DNA of 64,000 nt, from NCBI GenBank assembly GCA_963971575.1, contig OZ020622.1, positions 9,090,279-9,154,278 on the forward strand, read 5' to 3'. This DNA comes from Liopterus haemorrhoidalis. Taxonomy: Eukaryota > Arthropoda > Insecta > Coleoptera > Dytiscidae. Below, in pieces: positions 12,201-23,275 of the stretch. The notes beneath the pieces were generated by a model. The model was not told the DNA's origin, ran no database searches, and saw only the letters and a list, made by a program, of their open reading frames with translations. Position 1 is the first letter of the stretch. Every line of letters starts with the position of its first letter. Position numbers and translations under genes: made by a program.

Positions 12201-12720
12201 ATAATAAGACAATAACGACTCAATATTTCATTTGCAGAAGTTTTATGCTCTGGTTGATGCGAACTATTAACCAGACACTGGGCCTTGGGTGAGGAAAACG
12301 AGGGCCAGGCCACAAGTTATGAAGGCCGCAAAAAAAAAAATTCCAAAGTGTGCCATAAATACATAGATACTCAGTAAAATATATTATTTCTATTTAAAAT
12401 TCCGTTCAAGTACGAAATATTAAAAGTCAATGACTTGATATTTAATTTACAGAAGTTTTATGCCCTGGTTGATGCAAAATGTTACAGGCATGGGCCCTTG
12501 TGTGAAGGCAAACTAGAGCCTTACACAAGGGTACTAAGGCAAACTAAGTATTTATGCTCTGGTTGATTCAAAATATTAACCAGAGACGGCCCTTGGGCCT
12601 CAAGTTATGAAGATCGCAAAAAAAATGTGTGCCTTAAATCAGATATTTTTGTAGGGCCACAATTTGAATTTATGAGGCCACACAATAACACTGGCCAGCC
12701 CTAGTTAATTAAATCGTAAT
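9260..12720. repeat. Diverged repeats of a ~240-bp module
   Basis: About eight same-strand copies share, in order, TTTAAAATTTCGTTAAGTACG, TTTAATTTGCAGAAG, TGCTCTGGTTGATGCAAAAT, an ACCAGGCACGGCCCTTG segment, and GACCGCAAAAAAATGCC. Several end with a GGGCCTCA ... GAGCCGGCCCTGAAGTTAAAC segment. Copies begin near 9270, 10030, 10240, 10460, 11420, 12170, 12380 and 12545. The final segment resembles hAT-type ends, so a transposon trapped early and multiplied with the repeat field is a reasonable explanation. No coding frame is present. Confidence 0.6.
10846..11017. mobile_element. hAT MITE (CAGTGTTTCTCAA ends)
   Basis: The left end CAGTGTTTCTCAA and right end TTGAGAAACACTG form terminal inverted repeats. 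The flanks CTCCGGTT (10838-10845) and CTCTAGTT (11018-11025) are an 8-bp duplication with two changes. Neighbouring units of the repeat field carry the uninterrupted target, for example GCTCTGGTTGACACATG near 11788, so an ancestral CTCTGGTT target is inferred. The interior is non-coding. Confidence 0.85.
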
Positions 12721-12989
12721 ATATCAGCTAGAAGCTATTAAACCTTTTAGTCAAAAGTTTAAAAGAAATTCTTCAAAAAGACTGGTTCATGTTTCCAATT
12801 ATTCCGTAAAATCAGAAGATCTTCGTAGGTACAGCAGATTTGTTAACCTTGGGGGAGCACCCCTTAAAGAGATATCACCTCCTTATAAGCTGACAAAAAA
12901 AAATACTTCCAAGAAGAGACAATGGCTTGCATGTCCGTATTATTAAACCATGAGACAGAGTATTTCCTTCCTAGACACAACCCAACGCT

Positions 12990-13890
12990 AAACCTTGAGA
13001 TACATCTCTAAAAAATTTGACAGGAACCATAACAGTCGAGCATCCCGAAAAGGAACACCAGGATAGTTGAAAGAAAATCGATCCATATCCCGAAAACAAG
13101 AACGTATTCAAACCATAATTATGGTATAGTTATAACCACAGCACTAAAAATCATAATTTTATAAAACAGGGATATATTCGCATCTCTAAAAAAATTAGAC
13201 AGGAACCAAAACATTCCAGCATCCCGAAAAAGAACACCGGGATAGTTGAACGATCAATCCATATCCCGAAAAGAACGTATGGAAACCATAATTATGGCAT
13301 AGTTATAATCACAACACTAAGAATCACAATTTTAGAAATAAAAACAATCACTTTGGAATTCTGTTTCGAAAACGCACATTTAACAAAAAAAATAATAGTA
13401 TATAGATAGGTCACTGGAGTAAGACGTTAATAACTTGTATACATTAATCCATCCTTTAAAAATGATCTGGATTATTATAAATGTCGAATATTTAAAACTG
13501 AAAATATTGACACAAGAAAAAACGTAGCTGCGTTGCCATTAAACATTTGATGACTCCAAGAACGTTGAAAAACAACCCAACGATGAGTTTATTATACTGA
13601 TAGTTCATCTGTAACAAAAGAAAAAAAACTTTAAAACCCAATTACAACAATGTCAGTAGAACAATTGAAAAAAATAATAAAAATATCCAAAAATAATGTA
13701 ACATTTTCGTAAAATAATGTTTAAATTATTTAAATTCAATCAAAAATATTCAAAATATCACATGATGGCTTCCAGTGTAACACTTGAAAAAAAATAATAA
13801 TTAAAAATATCCAAAAATAATACAACCATTCCGTAAATTAATGTTTAAATAATTTAAATAAATTCAAAAATATTCAAAATATTACAGGAT
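12990..13890. repeat. Two local tandem duplications
   Basis: A ~165-bp segment with CATCTCTAAAAAA, ACAGGAACC, CATCCCGAAAA and ATTATGGCATAG words occurs at about 12998-13146 and again at about 13170-13334. Further right, a ~150-bp AT-rich segment with AATATCCAAAAATAAT and AATATTCAAAATAT occurs at about 13665-13770 and 13790-13895. No coding signal was seen in either. Confidence 0.7.
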
Positions 13891-13918
13891 GGCTTTGAAA
13901 AATAAAGATAAAACTAAC

Positions 13919-14012
13919 CATGTTCAAAGTTGATGCGAGGCAACAGGACCAAAATGGCTGAATAGGTAGCAGTAGGTATGCACCGTGCTTTGAAAGTCAC
14001 AACAGACACCAT
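13919..14012 (-). CDS. Possible first coding exon of an unidentified gene
   Basis: On the minus strand an ATG at 14012-14010 opens a 31-codon frame (begins MVSVVTFKARCIP) that ends at a good splice donor, CATG|GTTAGT, after 13919. A TATA-like box lies upstream at 14097-14104. The exon is more GC-rich than its surroundings. I cannot match the peptide to a family, and no downstream exon is recognisable to the left, where the repeat field would be an intron. It may be a genuine gene start whose remaining exons lie outside the window, or a chance combination. Confidence 0.3.
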
Positions 14013-14096
14013 GACCTTCAGACTACCAGGTCCTGTAGACACGACTTGCCTAATCAAAGGCTGTTGTTTGAAAGAGGTCGAACCTAGAAAGCACTG

Positions 14097-14104
14097 TCTT
14101 TATA
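14097..14104 (-). promoter_or_regulatory. TATA-like box upstream of putative exon
   Basis: The minus-strand sequence TATAAAGA lies about 85 bases upstream of the candidate ATG at 14012, placing a start site near 14070. It is supported only by motif and spacing. Confidence 0.3.
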
Positions 14105-14717
14105 TTCCCGTTTAGTGAAAGCGACGTTGCCAATGCAATGTTCTAACACCCTTACGAAATTTAAATAACTATTATAAAATTAAAATTACCTTTAGTTCCA
14201 AAATTAAATTACAAAATAATAAAATAATAATCATTTATTGTTACATGGCATTTGTTTCAATAAAAATGATGCATTTTATGGCATTAAAATATAATTTATT
14301 GTTTTAAATTTTGTTTTTGTCAGTAGTTAGTTACTTTTGTTTCTTGAATGGAACTACAAAACAAATATGGCCACTGCTTTTTGACAGGAATGCATTTTAA
14401 GTTAAAATATGTAATATTTGTAAATATATGAATAATTTTAACATTATTTTTTAACAAATTGATTTGAAATGGACAAAGAGTCGTAAATAATGTGTATAAA
14501 GTTATGTTTTTATGTTAATATAATAAAATTTTTCAAATTTAACAAACGGCCTTTTGATAAATGAGTAATTTTTGGGTAATTTAAAGAAAAATCATAAGCA
14601 CATTATTGTTTTTACTTCTTAGAGCATGATTGACTGTTTTGCAATACATTTTTTCGTAAATTTTCGAAGGAAAATCAAAGAATTCAAGGTTAAATTTTAT
14701 TTTTTTGGTATAATTTA

Positions 14718-17700
14718 TTAAAAGTTTGTTACAAATATATCTCTAAATTTTTTTTCTAAAATACATATTATTCTACCTAAACAATCAATTAAAAATAAAG
14801 ACAAAACAGCTGGCATGTCCTCTTTCACAAACCAGGACCACACAACGGTCATTATTAAATCTTCAATTAATAATATTAAATTCATAACTATAATATAATT
14901 AAGGGTATCATAGGCCTTTACTAAAGTTAATAAGGCCCCTGATACGGCCATAACTATAACATCTATAGCATTGTTTCCCTTTTTTTGAGTTATCCAACAC
15001 CATATAATGGCAACTGTCCAATGGACCAACATGGCTAGTGCTGTTTCCACATGGAAAATCACAAAAAGGTAAGATATTAGAACACACGTACATACTGAAA
15101 CGAAAATATATCATTAACATGCGTATAATATCATAAAATTAATGTAAAAGTATTATTTTTATATTGCATCATTTCTTTGTCCGCCATTACGGTCACACGG
15201 TTTGTCACGTAGGCAAAGCTTATCAAGCAGGTGTTGTTTACAATTTAGCTGGAAATATTCAAGACAATTGCGTCGTAGACTGTCTGCGATAAAAGCAATA
15301 AAAGTATACATATGTTCAAATTCGCCGACTAAAATATGTCTTATCTACAGAGTAGCCTAAACAATTAATCACTCGTGCAATTCGGAAAAATATTTGTTGC
15401 TAAGCCAGAGTATTGTTACAGATGCGTCACAATTTTAACAATATATTTTGAAGAATATAATTTAAGAATTGAATGGAAAATTTTATGTAGATTTTAAAAA
15501 TAATGTACGCCTAATTTTGGTATTACATTTTTACACTTTTTGAGTTAACGAGGTCTATATAAGGGCATCGACAGGGATGGTAAGTCGGAAGTCGGGACTC
15601 AGGAGTCGGGAGTCGAGCGTAGGGCGTCGGAAGTCGGGACTCAGGAGTCGGGAGTCGAGCGTAGGTCGTCGGGAATCGGGATTCGGGAGTCGGGAGTTGG
15701 GAGTCCGGAGTCAGGAGTCAGGAATCCGGAGTTGGGAGTCGACGCTTTTTGTAGGAGTTGGGAGTAGAAACTTTTTGGAGAAGTTGGGAGTCGAGCAGTT
15801 GAAGCTTTTTGGAGGAGCGGGAATCGAGAATCGGAAAGAACTATTGACTCCCAACTAGGGATGGGAATTTATTTTTGAATATCGATATATGCGCGATTCG
15901 ATATATCGTAAGTGTGATATCGATCTTCGATATATATCGAAGTAAAAATGTCGATATTTTCGATATATCGAAATAATTAACACGTAACATGTAAGATATA
16001 TAAATTACAGTTTTTTTTTGTTGACTTGGCGGGAAAAGAAGTCGCCACTTGACAGACAATCACTTTACAATTGGTACTCAATGGTACAATTGGTACCCAG
16101 CTACCAACCAACTTTATAATACATATTTTCCTACTTAACTGCTCTTAATCCTAATTAATTAAATATATACGTGCTGTCCACTTTTGTAAGGACAAACCAG
16201 ATCTTTTTGGTTACTTTTATAGTGTATTATGGACTTGTTAGTGTAAATGTCAATCAAAAATATTCCTTACGCAGTAAAACCGACTTTAGATTTATTGGTT
16301 ATGCTCATTATTAAGAAAGTGACTTTTTTTATAATTTTTTAATACCAACATGACATATAATTGTAAAGGTGCAAATTATAAAATCAAAATTTCGTCTTAC
16401 AGGCTATTCCAAGCGATTAGGCGGAACTAAATGGAAATTTCGTTATTTTAGGTTGACACGAAAACGGACCTTGCTTGGGTTATTTCATGTTTCAGTTTTG
16501 GTATGTGAAATTTTAAAATTACAGTGAAACCTCGGAAACTAATGACATATGTCAAATATTTTGATACATTTTTCCATATTTTGAAGACAAAAACATAAAT
16601 AAATGGGAAATTTTTATTAAGAATGACAAAAAATTAAAATGCAATGAAAATGACATTTTATAATGACAATCAATTTAATTTAGAATTTAAATGTGAGCAT
16701 GATTTACAAAGCTTAAACAAAATGACCAAAAGTCCGAATTAATAGATAAAAATTACTAGATTTCAAAATCTAGTGCCGCCTAAACGTTTGGTATAGCCTA
16801 CAGATTGTTTTTACAAAAGTGAACAGCATATATTTAAATGTAAAAAATATACAAGAATACCGATATTTTGTGCGAATATCGATATTTTGCGCGATATATC
16901 GCATTTCAAATGTCGATATAAAAATATCGATATGTTTTTCTTAAGTATCGATATTTTCGTAATATCGATATATCGTTTCCATCCCTACTCCCAACCCTTT
17001 GATTAAATTTTTATCAAGGTTGAGAACCAACTTAAACCGAAAACAAAAGAACGATATTACCAGAGTTTTTTAGAACAGGAACGACATTTTGATTTTTGCT
17101 CAACAAGAATGAAATTAAAAATATGCAATATGGGTTTTAACCGGTTTGCCTTCATGTTTTCCAATTTCAAATTTGATTAATATTACTTGTATTAATAGAT
17201 TAATATGATGAGGCAGTACAGATTTTTTTACCCATATTTTATCTCTTTCTGTATACTCTGTTTATTATGTTTGAGCGGAACTAAACTGAATTTTGATTTT
17301 CTTTAGTTGTAAGGAGCTCCGTGGTTATTCCAAACCAAAATGCAAAAGTGACATATTATGAAAAAAATTGATGTGAAGTGTGAATTTTCACACATTTCAG
17401 GGTTTTGCAGGTATTTAGTAAGTGAATGATGATTATTTGGGGTGCCAAAACAAATTTTATGACAAAATATTTTTTTATGAATTTTAATTCGAATGCCTAT
17501 TACCATTATTTAAGTTTTTAAAGATGTGCAGTATTTTTTTTTTATATATCAAGGTTCATTAAGATTTTGAAAATTGCGCCTATGGCTTCCATTGGTTGTT
17601 TTTAGTCATAGCTCCTCCCCTTTGATTTCGTGTACATTCAAATATATAATTAAATTATAATTTCAACAATTTCCACTGGTTATTAAATTTACGCTATTAA

Positions 17701-20700
17701 AAATTAAATGCAACAATTGCCAAAATATAATTAAAATTGTGAAAAAATAATTTAAACAATATAAAAATGCAAAAAATAAATAAAAAATAATATTGTCTCC
17801 TCACGTAGGACTCGAACATGAGTCCGATTACGAATTCTTGGACAGAACGCAACTATCTTAGCCACAGCACCAAGAAACACGTTACTGTTAAGCGTATTAT
17901 ATAACTATAAGTTGTCAACATTATTAGCAAAAAAACACAAAAAATGCTTTTTTTTCCAAAAACATAATCTGATCAAAAATTCCTGTTGAACTATTCCGGT
18001 TCACACCAATGTACATTACTTAGAATTTTTTCAGATTTTTAGTTTAAACCATCTGGGCTACAGGGTGTGGGACAAAATTTTTTTTGCACAATATTGGCAA
18101 AAATCGCTTCAAAATAATTTATTTTGGAAAAATAAAAATTTGATCGTTAATTCACGTACCAAGGGCTTTCATTTGATACCCTACTCAGAATTTAAAAAAA
18201 ATATTTTTTTTTTCGATGAGCACATATTTGTTTATATTTTTAGGGGGATATGTTTTTTAGATGTTTTGGTATTTTTCCTATGTGCGGGTCAACGAGTTGT
18301 ATAAGCATGCCAAATTTCAACTCTCTAGGTTTAGCCGTTCGGCTACAATTTTTACCGAACAGACAGACAGACAGACAGACAGACGACAAAATGACGGTAT
18401 AAGGGTTTTTTGGTCATACCTACAAAACCCTAAAAAGGTTTTACTGTAGTGAAATTTACTAACTTTTAAAGATTGAATGATACATTGTTATCATTTTGTT
18501 TGGATCTATAATTAATTTCTTTTCAAAATACAAACCTAAGGGTACAGTTCTTCCAAATGTGTAAAGACATAGTCCAAATATGCTAACAGTTTGTCTATCT
18601 GACAATTTTTCTGCACGATAGTGAGCCAAATTTGTGATTGCTATCCCTATCACTGATGTTACCATTGATACAATTTGTAGCAAAGCTGAAAAAATTAAAT
18701 ATATTAAATTAAACTATCTTAAGCACCCGTTATTCGTACGGTTTTTGTAATGTATATTTTAATGTTACGTAAATAATAAGTGAGATATTGCATTTTTTCG
18801 ATTTTTGGCTATATTTAACTCGGCGATGGTGTGGTGGATTTTCGTAACAAGTTACGTGCGGTGGGGTGAAAATCACCCCATACTTTGAAAATCAATTAAA
18901 TGGGATAGTTAATAATATTTTTTTAAAATATTTATTTACTCGTGTTTATTAATATGTTTCCAATGAAAAATAAGTCTTGAAATGTTAAGGCATATTATAA
19001 ACATTAATTAGAACAACATAAATTAAAAGTAACATGTATTATATCTAAGTAAATACATACAATCGATAAAACTAAATTTAAAATTTAATGGTAAAAAAGA
19101 AACTCAAAAATGTATCTCATATAGAAAATAAAACCTAATAACAACATTATGAAAAAAAAATCGCCTTGAACCAACTAAAAATAAAATTTTTACGGCGATT
19201 CAGTTTCGTAGCACTTTTGGCATACACATATGCAATATTCTAGGCACCAAAATATTTCACACTTAGTACACTTCTTTTGACATTTGCGATTTTTGCCCCT
19301 GGGGCACTTCACTTGTACTTGCCCCTTCATTAACAAGTGATTGTTTTATATCCTTTCTCAGTTGTATTAGTAGTATATTATTATCATTTTGTTCTTATAA
19401 TTGTTTTTGGACCAATGCTAATCCAAGCTCCTGGAGAAAGTGTCGCCGTTTTTTCTTTTCATCACTAGTATTACGGTATATTAATAATATCGGTATATTA
19501 CTAAAGCATTGATTGGAGCAGTATTCAACATTGAAAAAAACACGGTAAGTGGCCGCCTTTTGCTGTTGCGAGAAACGTCATAGCTTCCGAAAAGTTCATC
19601 AACAACATCTACACCACATTTTGTAAAGTTGTAAAAATTTATTATTTCCGTTTTTTTACATCTCCAGTTTCTTCACATATACTGTCATCGTGGTGAAGCT
19701 TTGACGCTACTAACACGACTTTTCCATTTTTAAGTACATAGGACAAGATTGTCGTATCCTTTTTCATAATTTCTTCTTCTGTGTCATCTTCCTGGTCGGT
19801 AACAGAGTTATGATCACATTCGTATAAAATATCTTCAATAATATCGTATTCAGATTCGCTAATATGAAAACTTTCATAATTTGACTCTACCTCCTTCCAT
19901 AAGGGTAGAAGCTTCCTCTGTTCTTTTTCATAGCTCATTTTAACTGCATACAAAAATGAAATATATAGTACACGAAAATGTATAGAAATGTAATTTTGCT
20001 TACATTTATTCTACTTAATTTTCCTTTATATATTTCACCTATTTTAGCAGTAAATCGTAACACTAAGTATGTGGTGGGATGAAAATCACCCAAGCGAGAC
20101 CTGGAATGCTCAGCAATATAATTCAAACTAACTGACTGATTATCTATGACTGTTGATGCCTTTAGGATGTATCAGTCTCCAGCTACTAAGGAGTGTGGGT
20201 GCGTAACATCTTATATTATCCCACAATCGGTGTTCAAATATTGGTCTGGGTGATTTTAACCCCACCTCACCATCGCCGAGTTAAGGGTTTTGGATTACTG
20301 TCCATACAAAACTTAATAATTGGTTTATTAAAGCCCAATTTTTTTGTAGATTAAACAATAGATTAGTAGTTTAACGTCCAATTTTGAATATAGGTAGAAA
20401 CAGGAAATAATTTCACTCAGCTTTTTGGACAAGAAGCGTTTATTTTAACAAAACACAACGTTTCGCCAACAACATTGTTAGCTTCTTCAGGTGCTATAAC
20501 AATAACATCATGATAGAAAACAATCTTATACAATCAATAACAAAATTTACCTATGTTAGTTAAACGTAGTCATAACAGACTGTACATCAATCATCTCCAA
20601 GGATAGTGAATTGCAGAATTCATTGACATTAATGTGTACTTGAAGAAACAGACCATAGGAAAACAGGAGTTAAATTTCAATTAAATATTGTAATATAATG

Positions 20701-23275
20701 ATCAAAAATTAGAAACTATTATTTAATTGTTAAATTTAAATAATAATTTTTAAATGAAAATTTTCATTTTTTTTTTTTGTTCTAAATATGGTTAAAATTT
20801 AATTAGAGCCTCCTAATTTCAAAAATTTCAACCGCAGGTCTTTATCGCATTTCGTTTTTGAGATACGTCCATGCGAAGATGAAAATTTCTATAAATCACG
20901 CCATATTAAAATTTGTCATAATTTTAAAATACGCAAAACGAATAAGGCCTCAATTTTTTTCGAGACTAAATAAACTACGAGGAATCCAAAAATTATAAAC
21001 CGCAGGTCGCTATCTCTAACCGTTTTTGAGTTGTGCTTTTTTTTAATTCACAATTCTCAGAAATAATGTAAATTATGCCATTAAAAAAATTGTGGTAATC
21101 TCAGAACGCGTTAAACGATTAAAGCCCCAAATTTTTTCTAGACGAAATAAACTACGAAGAATCCAAAAATTCTAACCGGAGGTCGCTATCTTTAATCGTT
21201 TTTGAGTAGTGTTTTTTTTTTTATAATTCAGGAATTTCATAAATATTTATGCCATCAAAAAAATTGTCCTAATCTCAAAACGCGTTAAACGATTAAAGCC
21301 CCAAATATTTTTTAGACTAAATAAACTACAAAAATCCATACATTTTAACCGGAGATCGCTGTTTCTAACCGTTTTTGAGTTGTGCTTTTTTTTAATTCAC
21401 AATTTTCACGAATAATGTAAATTATGCCATTTAAAAAATATTTGTAATATCAAAACGCGTTAAACGATTAAAGCCGCAAATTTTTTCTAGGAAGAATCCA
21501 AAAATTCCATTCGCAGATCACTAGCTCTAACCGTTTTTGAGTTGTGCTTTTTTTTAGTTCCCAATTTTAACAACGTAAATTATGTCATTTAAAAAAATGT
21601 CGTAAAATCAAAACGCTTTAAACGATTAAAGCCCTAAATTTTTTCTAGACCTAATAAACTACGGAAATTCCAATTTTAACCTCAGGTCATGTTTTAACTA
21701 ATAGACTTAATTGTTAAATCAAAATTGTTATTCTAAGGCGTTGTTTCAGGGTTAAAACTCTTTATAAAAAAATCTCCCTTACTTAAAATATCTTCCTTAT
21801 TATTGACTTAACAGAAAAGTGTCCTTAATCATTAAACCAACCAGTTAGGGACTTCCAGTCAAAATTTTCTTCGCTAAAAACAACGAATAACTGAAACATA
21901 AATTGAGATGTTCCTTCCAGGTACCCTTCGATCAGCCTTTGCTTGGCCACTACTTCATTTCCACATATATAGTCTTCCAAACACATATATTTGTCTTCTC
22001 CATTTGATTTTATAAATCTGTAGACCACTTTTAAATTGTTCCAATACTGGAAAACAGGTGTTAAGTTGAATAGAAAGGACACCAAAATAAGAAGGATGTA
22101 AGTACAAAATCCATTTGAGAATTTTTTCCTGGAATATAAAAAAAAATTATGTGAATTTTTACCCATTTCAAAATTTTGTAGGTATTTATTAAGTGATCAC
22201 AAATTGTGGGTACTTATTCAGTGGCGGTGCTAGCGAGGGGTCCGGGCGGCTTGGGTCCCCCCAAAAATGCTCTAGCCCCCAGCTGGACTTCTCAAAAAGA
22301 AAAAAAAAAAAATGAAAAATTTCACTTTTTTGCGATCACTTGTATTTTAGAGGTGAGGACCTTTTTTTGTCATCCCTTATATTTTAGAAGTGAGCACCTT
22401 TTTTGTCATCACTTGTATTTTAGTATTCTGGTTCACATTAATGTGCATTAATCCATTGTTTCTTCCTTTTTCAGATTTTTATTTTAGTTGTTTAATTTAC
22501 GTCTTAAATAATAATTTTTTTAACGATACAAGATATCGATTTTTTCGAAATAGTAATCCTATTTCTGTTCCCATCGATTTGCATTATTCAGATTTTTTTC
22601 AGATTCTTAGACCAACCCCTTTGGGAAATAGGGTGACGGACAAAAGATTTTTAAAACAGTTTTGACGAAAATTTCATAAAAATATTTAATTTTTAACCAA
22701 TAATTTTCTAATTTCTCAGTTAATTTTTTAATATAGGTGTGTTTTCAATGGCGGCGCTAGCTCCTAAAATCTGGGGGGGGGGGCAGGACATTTTTAAGTA
22801 AAATTTGGGTGGGGAGGCAGGAAATATTTGAAATCATTTTTTTTATCGTTTACACATGAAAATACAAGTATTTACCTAAAAATGTCTTCCCTTCTAAAAT
22901 ACAATTTTCCGCAAGCAATTCTGGGGGGGGGGGCAACTGGGGGCCAGAGCAATTTTTGCTTGAAAAACGGGCACTGTGTATAAATTATACTTACAAGAAA
23001 CTTGTTGCTCGCCATGTTATAAAAAAAGATGGAATTAATACTATTGAAAATGTAACAATAGCAAAATTATGATCGCCCTGTACAGCAAAATTAATTGCTA
23101 CAAAAATATCTGAAAAAATATCAGCCAAATATAAAATCACTGAAAAACATATTGCTATTATTTTAAATTTAGTTAACACAATTTTAGATTTCTCGTCAAT
23201 CTCTTCTTTACTTATTTCTACGTCTTTTTCACTAACTTTTGCACTGTTTTCTAATTGTATGTTCAAAGTGTTCAT
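14718..23275 (-). CDS. XKR: XK-related (XKR) family membrane protein
   Basis: Four exons join in frame on the minus strand: 23275-22995, 22128-21842, 18685-18464 and 15094-14718. They total 1167 bases and encode 388 residues, within the usual XK/XKR range. All introns are GT-AG; the junction phases (2, 1, 1) agree. Residues 38-60 and 70-88 are the first membrane spans, with the family-like LADIFSDIF segment. Exon 2 carries the loop with EGTSQFMFQLFVVFS, and exon 4 has several hydrophobic spans ending near the C-terminus. XKR proteins are plasma-membrane lipid scramblases or scramblase-like; several vertebrate members are activated by caspase cleavage, but I see no certain caspase site here. 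The subfamily cannot be assigned. The introns contain nested TEs, including a piggyBac derivative in intron 2 and a hAT element in intron 3. The ATG at 23275 is the first in the frame. Confidence 0.85.
15577..15855. repeat. Minisatellite of GGGAGTCGGGAGTC type
   Basis: Imperfect 7-14 bp units of GGAGTCGG and AAGTCGGGACTCA fill XKR intron 3 here, with longer duplications such as GTCGGGAGTCGAGCGTAGG. The open frame across it is repeat-derived. A hAT element is inserted at its right end. Confidence 0.85.
15856..16987. mobile_element. hAT-type element with CGATATATCG-rich ends
   Basis: The ends are TAGGGATGG and CCATCCCTA. They are flanked by a perfect 8-bp duplication, CTCCCAAC, at 15848-15855 and 16988-16995. 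The target lies in the minisatellite. Subterminal regions on both sides are rich in ATCGATAT and CGATATATCG words, giving extended self-complementarity. A second MITE is nested at 16401-16799. There is no transposase coding. Confidence 0.88.
16401..16799. mobile_element. MITE, AGGCTATTCC family, copy 1
   Basis: The left end AGGCTATTCCAAGCGATTAG pairs with the right end CTAAACGTTTGGTATAGCCT. It is nested inside the hAT element at 15856-16987. Flanking TACA on both sides suggests a short duplication, but the exact target size is ambiguous. The interior includes GACCTTGCTTGGGT and, at the right, ACTAGATTTCAAAATCTAGT. Other copies are at 28767-29406, 29412-29920 and 39556-39720. Confidence 0.8.
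17340..18436 (+). mobile_element. Microsatellite-bearing TIR repeat, family A, copy 1
   Basis: The core is bounded by AGGGTTTTGCAGGTAT at 17399 and ATACCTACAAAACCCT ending at 18431. It also has a shared outer flank GTGTGAATTTTCACACATTTC at the left. Near the right end is a CAGA tetranucleotide run preceded by a CTCTAGGTTTAGCCGTTCGG segment. An almost full-length inverted copy sits at 62530-63640, and partial copies at 24520-24885, 57540-57740 and elsewhere. A tRNA-like patch at 17800-17880 is embedded. There is no transposase, so this is a non-autonomous family of uncertain superfamily. It lies in XKR intron 3. Confidence 0.65.
17805..17885 (-). other. tRNA-like (SINE-head) patch inside family A repeat
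   Basis: On the minus strand, TGGCTAAGATAG (A-box-like) and GTTCGAGTCC (B-box-like) are spaced as in tRNA genes. The stems do not form a good cloverleaf, so it is treated as a pol III promoter relic or old SINE head. The same patch is present in the inverted copy at about 63150-63220, showing it travels with the family. Confidence 0.5.
19204..19326 (-). pseudogene. piggyBac cysteine-rich C-terminal domain remnant
   Basis: The minus-strand frame reads a short C-x-x-C-rich segment (CQKKCTKCEIFWCLEYCICV then CQKC) and stops soon after. The pattern matches the cysteine-rich DNA-binding domain at the piggyBac C-terminus, and its position near one TTAA end is as expected. Confidence 0.7.
19642..19953 (-). 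pseudogene. piggyBac transposase N-terminal remnant
   Basis: A 103-codon minus-strand frame (begins MYAVKMSYEKEQRKLLPLW) is rich in Asp and Glu, including YDIIEDILYECDHN and DQEDDTEEE. This is typical of the acidic region before the piggyBac DDE domain. It ends in a Lys/Arg tail at a stop; no catalytic domain follows before the cysteine-rich remnant about 300 bases away. Confidence 0.6.
20810..21715. repeat. Diverged 170-185 bp tandem array
   Basis: Five diverged copies share CTACGAAGAATCCAAAAAT, AACCGCAGGTCGCTATCTCT, CGTTTTTGAGTTGTGC and AACGCGTTAAACGATTAAAG. Copies of the first word begin near 20968, 21151, 21322, 21489 and 21658. Weakly related sequence lies at about 31300-31560. The array is in XKR intron 2; it does not code. 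Confidence 0.8.

Larger units (their letters stand above)
3400..12250. repeat. Decayed long-period tandem-repeat field
   Basis: Related blocks recur in the same orientation every 200-430 bp. Typical words are ACAAAAGAAAACATTCTGCC followed by GAAACAGAATTATT, then GATACCAC-GT-CAAAC and a TTCTACCTACA or ATTACGACACAAGAAAA segment. Starts can be seen near 3400, 3565, 3730, 3893, 4095, 4677, 5090, 5510, 6513, 6905, 7350, 8590, 9900, 11290 and 12070. Similarity is low between distant copies, indicating old duplication followed by decay. The unit carries no long reading frame. Later insertions (SINE, hAT MITEs, minisatellite) interrupt it. Function is unknown. Confidence 0.55.
18815..20284 (-). mobile_element. 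piggyBac-like internally deleted element
   Basis: TTAA target duplications lie at 18815-18818 and 20281-20284. The 13-base inverted repeats are CTCGGCGATGGTG and CACCATCGCCGAG, with further similarity inward (GGTGG, AAAATCACCC). On the minus strand two transposase pieces remain. An acidic N-terminal segment lies at 19953-19642 (103 codons). Near the other end a cysteine-rich C-terminal zinc-binding domain (about 19325-19205, many C-x2-C pairs, ends at a stop) survives. The catalytic middle is missing, so the element is non-autonomous. It lies in XKR intron 2. Confidence 0.9.

Noticed and set aside
15577..15858. 93-codon frame rich in Ser, Arg and Gly
   Set aside because: Generated by the GGGAGTCGGGAGTC minisatellite in an XKR intron.
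20430..20520. GCTAACAATGTTGTTGGCGA-like segment (minus strand) resembling the end of a retroelement frame
   Set aside because: Only about 20 codons are suggestive and no adjoining reverse transcriptase could be read.
22206..22665. Frames of 81 and 91 codons
   Set aside because: They run through MITE tandem units and family A fragments in an XKR intron.
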